This document shows, piece by piece, positions 46,554-55,015 of a stretch of DNA of 64,000 bases (its first letter is position 1; every line of letters starts with the position of its first letter). Origin of the DNA: Flavobacterium sp. CBA20B-1. Lineage in GTDB: Bacteria; Bacteroidota; Bacteroidia; Flavobacteriales; Flavobacteriaceae. The position numbers and the translations under genes are program-made. The stretch lies in the NCBI RefSeq assembly GCF_028473145.1, contig NZ_CP092370.1, forward strand, positions 372,001 to 436,000. The letters are read 5' to 3'. Under the pieces are notes generated by a model. The model saw only the letters and a program-made list of their open reading frames with translations, was not told the origin of the DNA and ran no database searches.

Positions 46554-47768
46554 TTACAATTCGTAAATTATTAATCCATTTCTTAATTTTGGTTCTATGT
46601 AAGTACTTTTTGGCGGCATGGTTAAATCGTTATCTGCAAGAGTTTTTATTTCGCTTATTGTTGATGGATATAAAATAAAACCAATTTTAAATTCCCCATT
46701 ATCTACCTTATTTACCAACTCAATGATATTTTTATTTCCTGGAATGTAACTAATTCTGCTATCGGTTCTTAGATCTTTTATGTTCAACAAAGGGTTTAAT
46801 ATTTTTTTGTATAATATTTGAGCGTCTAATGTATCGATAATGCGTTCGTTTTCAGGAAGTTCTTTTAATGCAAGCGAATAAAATGTGCCTTCTAGATACA
46901 TTCCAAACGTATATTTTTTGTTAGGTTTCCAAAATTCATGTACTTTTTCAACCTTAAAATCATTTTCCAAAACAGATAAAAATTCGGCAGTTTCCATACC
47001 GTTTAAATCATGAACCAAGCGGTTGTATTCATTAATTTGTATCAATTTTTCACAAATTAAATAGCTCATAAAATAATTCATATTATCACTTGCATCAACC
47101 CCTTTTTCGTTCAACAATAAATTTGATGTTGCCGAACGATGATGACCATCTGCAATATACAAATTGGGCATTTTTTGGAAACTTTGCTGAATAAAATCTA
47201 AGTCACCTTCCGCATCTATTTTCCAAATAATATGTCGCTCACGGTTTGTTGTAGAAAAATCATACAAGGCAGGTTGATTCATTTTTTCGCCTATCCATTG
47301 CTCTAGTTCTTCACAATTTGGATACATCATTAAAACCGGTTCGGTATTGAAACGGGTTTCGTTGAAATAATCTTTCAGATTTTCAACGCGGTATTGCAAC
47401 GTATTTTCGTGTTTTTTAATGATGTTTTCCTTATAATCTTGAAGTGATGTTCCTGCTAAAATACCTACAAAATTATTTTTTTTGGTTTTGATTTGATACA
47501 GATACATTGCCGGTTTTTCGTCTTTAATTAAAATGCCGTCTCGCTTAAAATCCTGATACTTTGTTGCAACCATTTTATAACGGCGTATCGGATCGATCTT
47601 TTCTTGATTGATAAACGCCAAGTTAACAATGTGAAGAAACGAAAACGGATTAAAATCGAGCCACGAAGCCAGTTCGGCTGCCGAATAATCATCATAAGGA
47701 CGCGTAGTGACCAACGAAACTTTATCTGCCGCCGGGCGAACTGCTTTAAAAGGAATTATATCTGCCAT
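46554..47768 (-). CDS. DUF1015 family protein
   Basis: A 404-aa protein. ADIIPFKAVRPAADKV at the start, YIADGHHRSATSNLL in the middle and TMPPKSTYIEPKLRNGLIIY at the end are characteristic of DUF1015. In flavobacteria it usually lies near serA/serC, which are not here. Biochemical role unknown. Confidence 0.93.
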   Translation of the reverse strand: MADIIPFKAVRPAADKVSLVTTRPYDDYSAAELASWLDFNPFSFLHIVNLAFINQEKIDPIRRYKMVATKYQDFKRDGILIKDEKPAMYLYQIKTKKNNFVGILAGTSLQDYKENIIKKHENTLQYRVENLKDYFNETRFNTEPVLMMYPNCEELEQWIGEKMNQPALYDFSTTNRERHIIWKIDAEGDLDFIQQSFQKMPNLYIADGHHRSATSNLLLNEKGVDASDNMNYFMSYLICEKLIQINEYNRLVHDLNGMETAEFLSVLENDFKVEKVHEFWKPNKKYTFGMYLEGTFYSLALKELPENERIIDTLDAQILYKKILNPLLNIKDLRTDSRISYIPGNKNIIELVNKVDNGEFKIGFILYPSTISEIKTLADNDLTMPPKSTYIEPKLRNGLIIYEL

Positions 47769-47803
47769 TTATTTAAAATCAAATTAATATAATTGGAGTT
47801 TTT

Positions 47804-47917
47804 TGTCATTCCGAACTTGTTTAACTTCGTTCAGTCGCAAGCTTGAGTAAGAATCTCATACCAAAAATAATGAGAAGCTGCACTTCGACTTCGTTTAGAG
47901 ACCAATTCAGCTTGACA
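47804..47917. repeat. Interspersed palindromic repeat-like element
   Basis: Bounded by TGTCA (47804-47808) and TGACA (47913-47917), with an inner TCTCAT (47854-47859) / ATGAGA (47870-47875) hairpin and segments GTCATTCCGAAC and ACTTCGACTTCG. This composition matches the TGTCATTCCGA-type intergenic repeats common in flavobacteria. No ORF. Confidence 0.55.
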
Positions 47918-47956
47918 AGGTTTTGAAATCATTACAAGATAGATTAAAAAAACAGA

Positions 47957-47987
47957 AAAGACAATTGAACCGCGTTCAATCGTCTTT
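47957..47987 (-). terminator. Terminator after hbd
   Basis: AAAGAC.ATTGAAC (from 47957) and GTTCAAT.GTCTTT form a stem of about 13 bp with one mismatch and a CGC loop; a T-run follows on the minus strand. Confidence 0.75.
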
Positions 47988-48008
47988 AAAAATTAATTTT
48001 CTATATGA

Positions 48009-48896
48009 TTATGAAAACATTTTTGCAACTTTCTCTGCTTTTTTGCTTTCAGAATAATCGTAAAAACCTTCACCCGATTTCACGCCTAATTTTCCTGCCA
48101 TTACCATGTTTACCAATAGCGGACACGGAGCATATTTAGGGTTTTTAAAGCCATCGTACATTACATTTAAAATAGATAAACAAACATCTAACCCAATAAA
48201 ATCGGCTAATTGTAAGGGTCCCATTGGGTGAGCCATTCCCAATTTCATAACCGTATCAATTTCTTGAACACCTGCAACGCCGTTGTATAATGTTTCGATA
48301 GATTCGTTAATCATAGGCATTAAGATACGGTTGGCTACAAATCCTGGATAATCGTTTACTTCGGTTGGTGTTTTTCCTAAAGCCAGTGATAAATCCATTA
48401 TTTTTTTGGTAACTTCATCGCTGGTGTTGTATCCACGGATAATTTCTACCAATTTCATGATAGGCACCGGATTCATGAAGTGCATACCAATTACGCGTTC
48501 CGGATTTTTAACAACCGCTGCAATTTGTGTGATGGAAATAGAAGAAGTGTTTGATGCCAAAATAACATCTTCTCTGCAAACTTCGCTCAATTCTTTAAAG
48601 ATGTTCAATTTTAGGCTGATGTTTTCTGTAGCCGCTTCCACAACTAAATCTACATTTACAACGCCGTCTTTAACATCGGTATAGGTAATAATATTTTCAA
48701 TAGTAGCTTTTTTGTCTGCTTCGGTAATTGATCCTTTTGCAATCATGCGGTCTAAATTAGACACAATGGTGTTCATTCCGCGCTCAATTGTTTTGTCCGA
48801 AATATCAATTAAACAAACTTTAAATCCTTTTTGTGCAAATGTATGAGCAATTCCGTTACCCATTGTTCCTGCACCAATTACAGCTATATTTTTCAT
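48009..48896 (-). CDS. hbd: 3-hydroxybutyryl-CoA dehydrogenase
   Basis: A 295-aa enzyme oxidising 3-hydroxyacyl-CoA with NAD(P). Rossmann motif IAVIGAGTMGNGIAHTFAQKG; catalytic HFMNPVPIMKLVE; NDYPGFVANRILMPMINE; AHPMGPLQLADFIGLD. Full length. It is stand-alone here, probably for short-chain fatty acid or polyhydroxyalkanoate-type metabolism. Confidence 0.95.
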   Translation of the reverse strand: MKNIAVIGAGTMGNGIAHTFAQKGFKVCLIDISDKTIERGMNTIVSNLDRMIAKGSITEADKKATIENIITYTDVKDGVVNVDLVVEAATENISLKLNIFKELSEVCREDVILASNTSSISITQIAAVVKNPERVIGMHFMNPVPIMKLVEIIRGYNTSDEVTKKIMDLSLALGKTPTEVNDYPGFVANRILMPMINESIETLYNGVAGVQEIDTVMKLGMAHPMGPLQLADFIGLDVCLSILNVMYDGFKNPKYAPCPLLVNMVMAGKLGVKSGEGFYDYSESKKAEKVAKMFS

Positions 48897-48938
48897 TTTT
48901 ATGTTTTAATACGAATTTATGCGAATATACTTTATTTA

Positions 48939-48971
48939 ATTTATTTACCGAAACAATTAATGATTCGATGT
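48939..48971. repeat. 33-bp direct repeat, copy 1
   Basis: Identical to 49274-49306. This copy is a detached duplicate of the last codons of the Gfo/Idh gene; the two copies flank the ORF at 48982-49272. Confidence 0.9.
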
Positions 48972-48981
48972 ATGTTAGAAT

Positions 48982-49272
48982 TTAGATTTGAGATAGTTCT
49001 GCATGAACAGTAAAACAATCAAAGCAGATAAAATTGTGAATAACCATGCAATCTGCAATGTCAAATTTATCTCCAATAGAATCTATTTGAGCATAAAATG
49101 TCATTTTTTTGTCACATTGTTTACAAATAGGATAATCTGAATCCTGTAAATCTTTTGGCTTTCCACCTATGAAATGTCTTTTTCCTACTGTATCATTCCA
49201 TTCATAACCAATAGCTGCTTGAGCTTCTTCAGTTTCAGGCAACATTACTAATTTAATTTTTGGAATATCCAT
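48982..49272 (-). CDS. Small zinc-ribbon hypothetical protein in a repeat-flanked insert
   Basis: A 96-aa protein with two Cys pairs (CKQC and CFDC) in a zinc-ribbon-like spacing and YEWNDTVGKRHFIGGKPKDL in the N-terminal half, recalling the DUF1963-like YwqG fold only loosely. It sits exactly between two 33-bp direct repeats derived from the neighbouring gene end, so it is probably a late insertion. Confidence 0.7.
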   Translation of the reverse strand: MDIPKIKLVMLPETEEAQAAIGYEWNDTVGKRHFIGGKPKDLQDSDYPICKQCDKKMTFYAQIDSIGDKFDIADCMVIHNFICFDCFTVHAELSQI

Positions 49273-49273
49273 T

Positions 49274-49306
49274 ATTTATTTACCGAAACAATTAATGATT
49301 CGATGT
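49274..49306. repeat. 33-bp direct repeat, copy 2
   Basis: This copy covers the functional 3' end (codons for HRIINCFGK and stop) of the Gfo/Idh gene; spacing to copy 1 is 335 bp. Confidence 0.9.
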
Positions 49307-50241
49307 GCAATTCTTAATGCTTCTGTTCCATCTTCTAGGGTTACAATTGGCGTGGTGTTAGTGTTAATGGCATCGGCAAAAGTTTCCAATTCATCTAAAA
49401 TAGCGTTATTGCTTGGAACAGAAGGATTATCGAAATAAATCTGCTTTTTAACTCCTTCTGCATTTTGAAGAATTAAATCAAAATCGCCTGGAACTTCAGG
49501 TGCATCTTTCATTTTTACCACTTCGCATATTTTATCTAAATAATCAACAGAAATATACGCGTCTTTTTGAAAAAATCGAGCTTTACGCATGTTTTTCATT
49601 GAAATTCGGCTCGATGTAATGTTTGCAACACAACCGTTTTCAAACTCAATTCGGGCATTGGCAATATCGGGTGAATCGCTAATTACGGCAGTTCCCGTTG
49701 CATGAATGTTTTTAACAGGTGATTTTACCACGCTTAAAATGGCATCGATATCATGAATCATTAAATCCAAAACCACAGGAACATCGGTACCACGCGGATT
49801 GAATTCTGCCAAACGGTGGGTTTCGATAAACATTGGGTTTTGAATTTTATCTTTCACAGCCATAAATGCCGGATTAAATCGTTCCACATGCCCCACTTGT
49901 CCTTTTACATTATATTCTTTTGCTAGTTCAATAATATGTTCGGCTTCTTCCACCGTATTCGAGATGGGTTTTTCCAAAAAAATATGTTTACCTGCTTTAA
50001 TTGCTTCCACAGCACAATCGTAATGCGAAAGGGTAGGCGTAACAATATCTACCACATCAACCGCTGCAATTAAATCGGTAATCGAATTAAAAGCTTTGTA
50101 ACCAAATTCTGCCGCTACTTTTGCCGCATTTTCTTTAAAAGGATCATAAAATCCTACCAATTCGTATTTTGAAGATTGATTTAACAATCGCAAATGAATT
50201 TTTCCTAAATGACCTGCGCCTAATACGCCAATTTTTAACAT
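49276..50241 (-). CDS. Gfo/Idh/MocA-family oxidoreductase
   Basis: A 321-aa NAD(P)-dependent dehydrogenase: LKIGVLGAGHLGKIHLRLL; GKHIFLEKPISNTVEEAEHI with the EKP motif; GQVGHVERFNPAF; and DLMIHDIDAIL with the catalytic His. Typically acts on sugars or cyclitols. Start at 50241 is supported by a TAACTTTG box (50257-50264) immediately upstream, which overlaps the longer start at 50259. Confidence 0.92.
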   Translation of the reverse strand: MLKIGVLGAGHLGKIHLRLLNQSSKYELVGFYDPFKENAAKVAAEFGYKAFNSITDLIAAVDVVDIVTPTLSHYDCAVEAIKAGKHIFLEKPISNTVEEAEHIIELAKEYNVKGQVGHVERFNPAFMAVKDKIQNPMFIETHRLAEFNPRGTDVPVVLDLMIHDIDAILSVVKSPVKNIHATGTAVISDSPDIANARIEFENGCVANITSSRISMKNMRKARFFQKDAYISVDYLDKICEVVKMKDAPEVPGDFDLILQNAEGVKKQIYFDNPSVPSNNAILDELETFADAINTNTTPIVTLEDGTEALRIAHRIINCFGK

Positions 50242-50256
50242 ACTGAATGTTTTTTG

Positions 50257-50264
50257 CAAAGTTA
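50257..50264 (-). promoter_or_regulatory. -7 box of the Gfo/Idh gene
   Basis: TAACTTTG on the minus strand, 15 nt before the ATG at 50241. Confidence 0.6.
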
Positions 50265-50361
50265 AAATATATTTGAAAACCGAAGTGTTTTATTAGCTGA
50301 AAGTTACGATGGCGTTAAAAATATTCTGTATAAAAGCTTGCATTAACTTTGAAAATATGTG

Positions 50362-50369
50362 TAATTTTG
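50362..50369 (+). promoter_or_regulatory. -7 box of pcm
   Basis: TAATTTTG, 25 nt before the GTG start of pcm. Confidence 0.55.
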
Positions 50370-50394
50370 AATGTTTAAGAAACTTTTTTAAAAC

Positions 50395-51039
50395 GTGAAA
50401 GACACTGCAAAACATCAAGGTTTACGAAATCAACTAATAAAGCTATTAGCTGAAAAAGGCATTTACGACCAAAATGTACTCACGGCAATGAACACCATTC
50501 CAAGGCATTTGTTTTTAGAGTCGGGCTTTCATGATTTTGCTTATCAAGATACTGCTTTTCCAATTGGTGCGGGGCAAACTATTTCGCAACCATACACCGT
50601 TGCCTTTCAGTCGCAGTTATTGCATGTGAAACCCGATGATAAAATTTTAGAAATTGGTACAGGATCGGGCTATCAAACCGCCGTTTTGTGCAAAATGGGT
50701 GCAAAAGTTTTTACGATTGAACGCCAAAATGAATTGTACAGAAAAACATCGGTTTTATTACCAAAATTAGGCTACCGACCACGAGTTGTTTCATTTGGCG
50801 ACGGATACAAAGGCTTGCCTAAAGATGCACCGTTTGATGGCATTATTGTTACAGCCGGAGCACCTTTTATTCCACAACCGTTAATGGCACAGTTAAAAAT
50901 AGGAGGCAGGTTGGTTATTCCCGTAGGCGATGAAAAGCAAGTAATGACCTTATTGATAAGAACATCGGAAACGCACTTTGAACAACACGAATTTGGCGAT
51001 TTTAAGTTTGTGCCGATGTTGGAGGATAAGAATAGGTAG
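50395..51039 (+). CDS. pcm: Protein-L-isoaspartate O-methyltransferase
   Basis: A 214-aa SAM-dependent repair enzyme starting at GTG. Family motifs IPRHLFLESG, AYQDTAFPIGAGQTISQPYT, EIGTGSGYQTAVL and FDGIIVTAGAP are present in order. It converts isoaspartyl residues back toward aspartate. Convergent with the next gene at 2-nt distance. Confidence 0.96.
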   Translation: MKDTAKHQGLRNQLIKLLAEKGIYDQNVLTAMNTIPRHLFLESGFHDFAYQDTAFPIGAGQTISQPYTVAFQSQLLHVKPDDKILEIGTGSGYQTAVLCKMGAKVFTIERQNELYRKTSVLLPKLGYRPRVVSFGDGYKGLPKDAPFDGIIVTAGAPFIPQPLMAQLKIGGRLVIPVGDEKQVMTLLIRTSETHFEQHEFGDFKFVPMLEDKNR

Positions 51040-51040
51040 G

Positions 51041-51466
51041 TTACGAGAACCAACTGATTATTTCAGCCAAACCAACAAAGAAGCAAACCCCAAATATTAT
51101 AAAAAGTAAAAAACAACCAATTGGAATAAGTTTTTCATAAAAATTAGATTTTGTGGGTTCTATAACTCCCTTACGTTTGCCTTGAAATTTCTCAATATAT
51201 CCAATTATTGTTGATGAATCTTCATCAATCCAATCTACAAAATGTTCAAAAGGTATTGTTTTATCTTTTGAACTATCTGTAATAGTGTTAATGTTTTTTG
51301 AAGCAATCAACATGTACATTGAATAAAGAAGTAAGCCTTCTTTATTAGCTTTGATATAACTTTCATCATTACCACCACCGTATTCAAAAATTCCGAAATA
51401 AGCATTTTCCTTTAATTTTTCAGAATCGAATTGATTTATCAATTCTTGAATTTTTTGATCATCCAT
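51041..51466 (-). CDS. Hypothetical protein with C-terminal TM segment
   Basis: A 141-aa, mostly acidic protein; the only hydrophobic segment is at the C-terminus (LIPIGCFLLFIIFGVCFFVG), so it is a likely tail-anchored membrane protein. Family not recognised. First of three small genes between pcm and smpB that look accessory. Confidence 0.6.
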   Translation of the reverse strand: MDDQKIQELINQFDSEKLKENAYFGIFEYGGGNDESYIKANKEGLLLYSMYMLIASKNINTITDSSKDKTIPFEHFVDWIDEDSSTIIGYIEKFQGKRKGVIEPTKSNFYEKLIPIGCFLLFIIFGVCFFVGLAEIISWFS

Positions 51467-51478
51467 AAATATAATTGC

Positions 51479-52144
51479 CTAACGATTATAATATCTAATA
51501 ATACTATCGCTTTCTGAATTCGTTTTTAATATTATTTTCTGATTTGTTACTGTATCAATTTCAACACAATTCCTTAATCTACCAATATGGCTACAGTTTA
51601 AATTATTAAAATCAGTTATATTTTTTTTCTGGTTATTTTTTATATCTAATAAAATTAATTTTTCATTATTTTGATTCTCACTAGTTATATAAAGTAACAC
51701 TTTTTCGTCTTCATGACAATCAACAAAGATACCTTTTGTTAATGACTTTCCGGTTTTCTTTTCAATTAGTTCTATTTGATGTGGATTACCTGAACCAAAT
51801 GATTGTACAAAAAGAAAAGACTTTCCAAAATCGGCACCAATATAGCCGAGATTTTTGTGTAGTAAAGGATAATCAATCACATTTAATTCTTTGATTTTAA
51901 ATGTGTCTCTTTTAAGAGTTAAACTCTGAAGCTTTTGATTTTCAATTGTATCCTCATAAATTTTATATGATAAATAATATCCATCACTTAAAAGAGTGTC
52001 GAAATCATAAGGATCATATGAAATTATTTTTTCTTGAAATGAAATATTTACTGAATCAAGTTTTTCTTTATCAGATATATTCTGTTTCTTTTCACAAGAA
52101 ATACAACATATAAATAATAAAAATGAAAGAAAGTTACTTTTCAT
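51479..52144 (-). CDS. Hypothetical lipoprotein (221 aa)
   Basis: The signal sequence ends in a lipobox (CCISC, Cys about 17). The mature part is Lys/Ile-rich and beta-like, with LGYIGADFGKSFLFVQSFGS in the middle. AT-rich codon use. Divergent from the lipoprotein gene at 52219. Function unknown. Confidence 0.65.
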   Translation of the reverse strand: MKSNFLSFLLFICCISCEKKQNISDKEKLDSVNISFQEKIISYDPYDFDTLLSDGYYLSYKIYEDTIENQKLQSLTLKRDTFKIKELNVIDYPLLHKNLGYIGADFGKSFLFVQSFGSGNPHQIELIEKKTGKSLTKGIFVDCHEDEKVLLYITSENQNNEKLILLDIKNNQKKNITDFNNLNCSHIGRLRNCVEIDTVTNQKIILKTNSESDSIIRYYNR

Positions 52145-52218
52145 AAGTTACGTTTTAATCAAAAATAAAGAAAACTTATTAATATCTTAATGAGCTTTTA
52201 TATATTTGAGAAAAAAAT

Positions 52219-52755
52219 ATGAGAATAAGTTTCTGTCTTTTTCTATTGTCTATTTCTGTTTTGTCTTGTAAAAAAGAAGAATCAGTAATAACTGATATTC
52301 CCATATATCCAGATCGTTTCTTTATCGATGAAAATGCTTTTTTTGAACAAATGAGATTTAATGACACTTTAACATGTTACATAATGTTAGATAAGTGTGG
52401 TGAATGGGGTGGACCTCAAGAATATTATAAAATTTACCAAACACATAAAGATAGTATATATTTAAAATATTATTGGTTTGATATGGATTGTGAATCAAAT
52501 AGAATTTGGAGAGATTCAATGAGATTTCATGAGAAATCACCTATTCTTTTAACCCAAAAAGATAAAAAATACCTTTCAGATTTATTTCTTCTTATTATGA
52601 AAGGAAAAATAACAGAGAAAGTTGGTAGCAATGCAGGTGATTATGTTCATTTATTTTCCAAAGATTCTACTTTGAATGTTTCTTTTCACACCGATAATGA
52701 TTTATTTGAAAGAGATTATAAAGGAATAAAAAATCAATTGTTTGAAAATTTTTAA
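52219..52755 (+). CDS. Hypothetical lipoprotein (178 aa)
   Basis: A signal sequence with lipobox SVLSC (Cys 17). The mature domain contains YIMLDKCGEWGGPQEYYKIY and YYWFDMDCESNRIWRD, a pattern I have seen in exported Bacteroidota proteins but cannot name. Single gene, divergent from 51479-52144. Confidence 0.65.
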   Translation: MRISFCLFLLSISVLSCKKEESVITDIPIYPDRFFIDENAFFEQMRFNDTLTCYIMLDKCGEWGGPQEYYKIYQTHKDSIYLKYYWFDMDCESNRIWRDSMRFHEKSPILLTQKDKKYLSDLFLLIMKGKITEKVGSNAGDYVHLFSKDSTLNVSFHTDNDLFERDYKGIKNQLFENF

Positions 52756-52797
52756 CTCTATTAACTATTTAATCAAACAAAAAATCATATCAATTTC

Positions 52798-53250
52798 CTA
52801 ATAAGCTTTCTTTAAACGGTCTAAACTAATTTTATTTTCGCGGTCTTTAATGGTTTCGCGTTTATCGTATAGTTTTTTACCTTTTGCCAAAGCAATTTCA
52901 ACTTTTGCCAAGCCTTTTTCGTTGGTAAACAAACGCAGTGGCACAATGGTTAAACCTTTGTTTTGCACACTTTTATTTAACGATTTTAATTCTTTTTTGT
53001 TTAAAAGCAGTTTGCGTTCGCTTTTTGCTTTGTGGTTGTAATGTGTTCCAAACGAATATTCTTCCACATGCGAATTAATCATAAACAATTCACCGTTTTG
53101 AAACTCACAAAAACTGTCGGTAATAGAAGCTTTCCCCAAACGAATGGACTTTATTTCGGTTCCTGCCAAAACAATTCCTGCCGTATATTTTTCAATAAAC
53201 TCAAACTCAAATTTGGCACGTTTGTTTAATATGTTGATATTTTTCTGCAT
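52798..53250 (-). CDS. smpB: SsrA-binding protein SmpB
   Basis: A 150-aa trans-translation factor: NKRAKFEFEFIEKYTAGIVL, GTEIKSIRLGKASITDSF, MINSHVEEYSFGTHYNHKAK and the C-terminal KGKKLYDKRETIKDRE tail are all characteristic. TACATTTG at 53255-53262 is a close -7 box. Confidence 0.97.
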   Translation of the reverse strand: MQKNINILNKRAKFEFEFIEKYTAGIVLAGTEIKSIRLGKASITDSFCEFQNGELFMINSHVEEYSFGTHYNHKAKSERKLLLNKKELKSLNKSVQNKGLTIVPLRLFTNEKGLAKVEIALAKGKKLYDKRETIKDRENKISLDRLKKAY

Positions 53251-53254
53251 AGTG

Positions 53255-53262
53255 CAAATGTA
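53255..53262 (-). promoter_or_regulatory. -7 box of smpB
   Basis: TACATTTG on the minus strand, only 4 nt before the smpB ATG (53248-53250), so the leader must be very short or absent. Confidence 0.5.
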
Positions 53263-53285
53263 CTAAAAGTTGGTGTTTTGTAAAA

Positions 53286-54941
53286 CTATTTGTCTTTTTT
53301 CCAGATAGAATAAATAATAACGATGCCTAAAATACCGGAAATTAAAAATCCTAATAAGCCTAAAAACGAATTTCCATAGAACAACGGCGGAATATGAGCC
53401 ATCATTAAAATAGACGAGCCAATTGACAAAGCCGCAATAATTATGGCATACGTTAATCGATTCGATGCATTTTGCAGAGTTTGTCGAACATCTTCTAAGC
53501 CCTCCACTTCAAAATTGATTTTTAATTTATCGTCTTTTATTTTCTCTAATAAAACGGTTAAATCATCGGGCAGGTTTTGCATATTTGCTGCCAAAATTTT
53601 TAAATGTTTTATTGATTTTTGGGCAATTTGTTTGGGACCGTATTTTTTTAAAGCCAACTCATTTGCATACGGACGCATGCTTTCCATAACGTTTAGCTCG
53701 GGGTCTAACTGCTTGCCAATTCCTTCAATGATTGAAATTCCGCGCATCAGCAAATAGATAAATTCTGGCATCAACACATGATTATTTGCCATAATCGATT
53801 TTACTTTTGCCACAATATCGTTCACGTTAATCTCGTTCAAAGCGGTGTGTTCCAGCATGTGAAAAATATCGTAGATTTCCCGTTCCAACGTTTTTTCATC
53901 CTCAATATGATATTCAATTGCCAAACGCTTGGTAAGACGAATGATTTTTTTGGCATCTTGAATCATAAAACTTTCAATAATTTCTTCTAACAATGCCATA
54001 TCGCCTTTCATAATCTGACCCATAGAACCAAAATCTATAAAGCAGAATTTTTGGTTGTTCATTATAAACACATTGCCCGGATGCGGATCTGCATGAAAAA
54101 AACCGTCTTCTAAAACCATTTTCATAAACAACACAATGCCTGTTTGCGCCACATCCTTTGGCAGCATGCCGTTTTCAATGATTTTTTCTTTATTGTTTAC
54201 TTTAAAACCATCGACAAATTCCATGGTAAGCATGTTGTTGTTCGATAGTTCTTTATAGGTTTGCGGAACATATACTTCGGTGCGGTTTTCGAAATTTTTG
54301 CGAAATTTTTCTATATTATGCAGTTCATTGGTCAGCGATAATTCGCGATACATATTGTTTTCAAACGAATTAATAAGCTGCTTTAAACTCATTTTTCGGG
54401 CAGTATCATAATTTTTTTCTAAAATATTTGCCAAATCTTTCATGATCATGATATCCGACCGAATTATTTCTTCGATAGTGGTTCTCTTAACCTTAATCAC
54501 CACTTTTTCACCGTTAATCAATCGCCCCACATATACTTGCGAAATAGACGCAGATGCAATAGGAGTAGGGTTGATGTACTCAAATTGTTCTTGAGGATCA
54601 ATTAAAAGTTCGTCTGCCAATTTTTGGAATATATCCATATCTTCAGGCGGCACATTATCTTGCAGTTCGGATAATTCGGCAATCATTTCTGGCGGAAGAA
54701 TATCTTCGCGGTTGCTGAACATTTGTCCGAGCTTCACATACGTTGGTCCCAATTCTTCCAACACCAAACGCACACGCTTGTAAACGCCGAGTTTAAAAAT
54801 TTCTTCGCCGCGTTTTGATTTTAGGAAACCTTTGGGCAGAAATTTTTCTGCACTGGTACGCGCAATAATATCATCGAATCCATATTTAGATAAAATACTG
54901 ATTACGTTGCCAATACGTTTTATTTTTTTGATTTGATTCAT
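53286..54941 (-). CDS. AarF/ABC1/UbiB-family atypical kinase
   Basis: A 551-aa protein: KLGQMFSNREDILPPEMIAE; ASISQVYVGRLINGEKVVIKVKR with the ADCK-type alanine-rich loop; DPHPGNVFIM and FIDFGSMG as catalytic and metal motifs; two C-terminal TM helices. Family members support isoprenoid quinone synthesis or lipid handling. Start at MNQIKKIKRI (54941). Confidence 0.93.
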   Translation of the reverse strand: MNQIKKIKRIGNVISILSKYGFDDIIARTSAEKFLPKGFLKSKRGEEIFKLGVYKRVRLVLEELGPTYVKLGQMFSNREDILPPEMIAELSELQDNVPPEDMDIFQKLADELLIDPQEQFEYINPTPIASASISQVYVGRLINGEKVVIKVKRTTIEEIIRSDIMIMKDLANILEKNYDTARKMSLKQLINSFENNMYRELSLTNELHNIEKFRKNFENRTEVYVPQTYKELSNNNMLTMEFVDGFKVNNKEKIIENGMLPKDVAQTGIVLFMKMVLEDGFFHADPHPGNVFIMNNQKFCFIDFGSMGQIMKGDMALLEEIIESFMIQDAKKIIRLTKRLAIEYHIEDEKTLEREIYDIFHMLEHTALNEINVNDIVAKVKSIMANNHVLMPEFIYLLMRGISIIEGIGKQLDPELNVMESMRPYANELALKKYGPKQIAQKSIKHLKILAANMQNLPDDLTVLLEKIKDDKLKINFEVEGLEDVRQTLQNASNRLTYAIIIAALSIGSSILMMAHIPPLFYGNSFLGLLGFLISGILGIVIIYSIWKKDK

Positions 54942-54971
54942 AGCTTTTTTGTTGACCAAAAGGTATAAAAA

Positions 54972-54996
54972 AAGTAGTAAGGTTTTCTTACTACTT
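54972..54996 (-). terminator. Terminator after clpC
   Basis: AAGTAGTAAG/CTTACTACTT stem (10 bp, loop GTTTT), followed on the minus strand by a T-run. Confidence 0.85.
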
Positions 54997-55015
54997 TCTT
55001 AAAATTTTGATTGAT

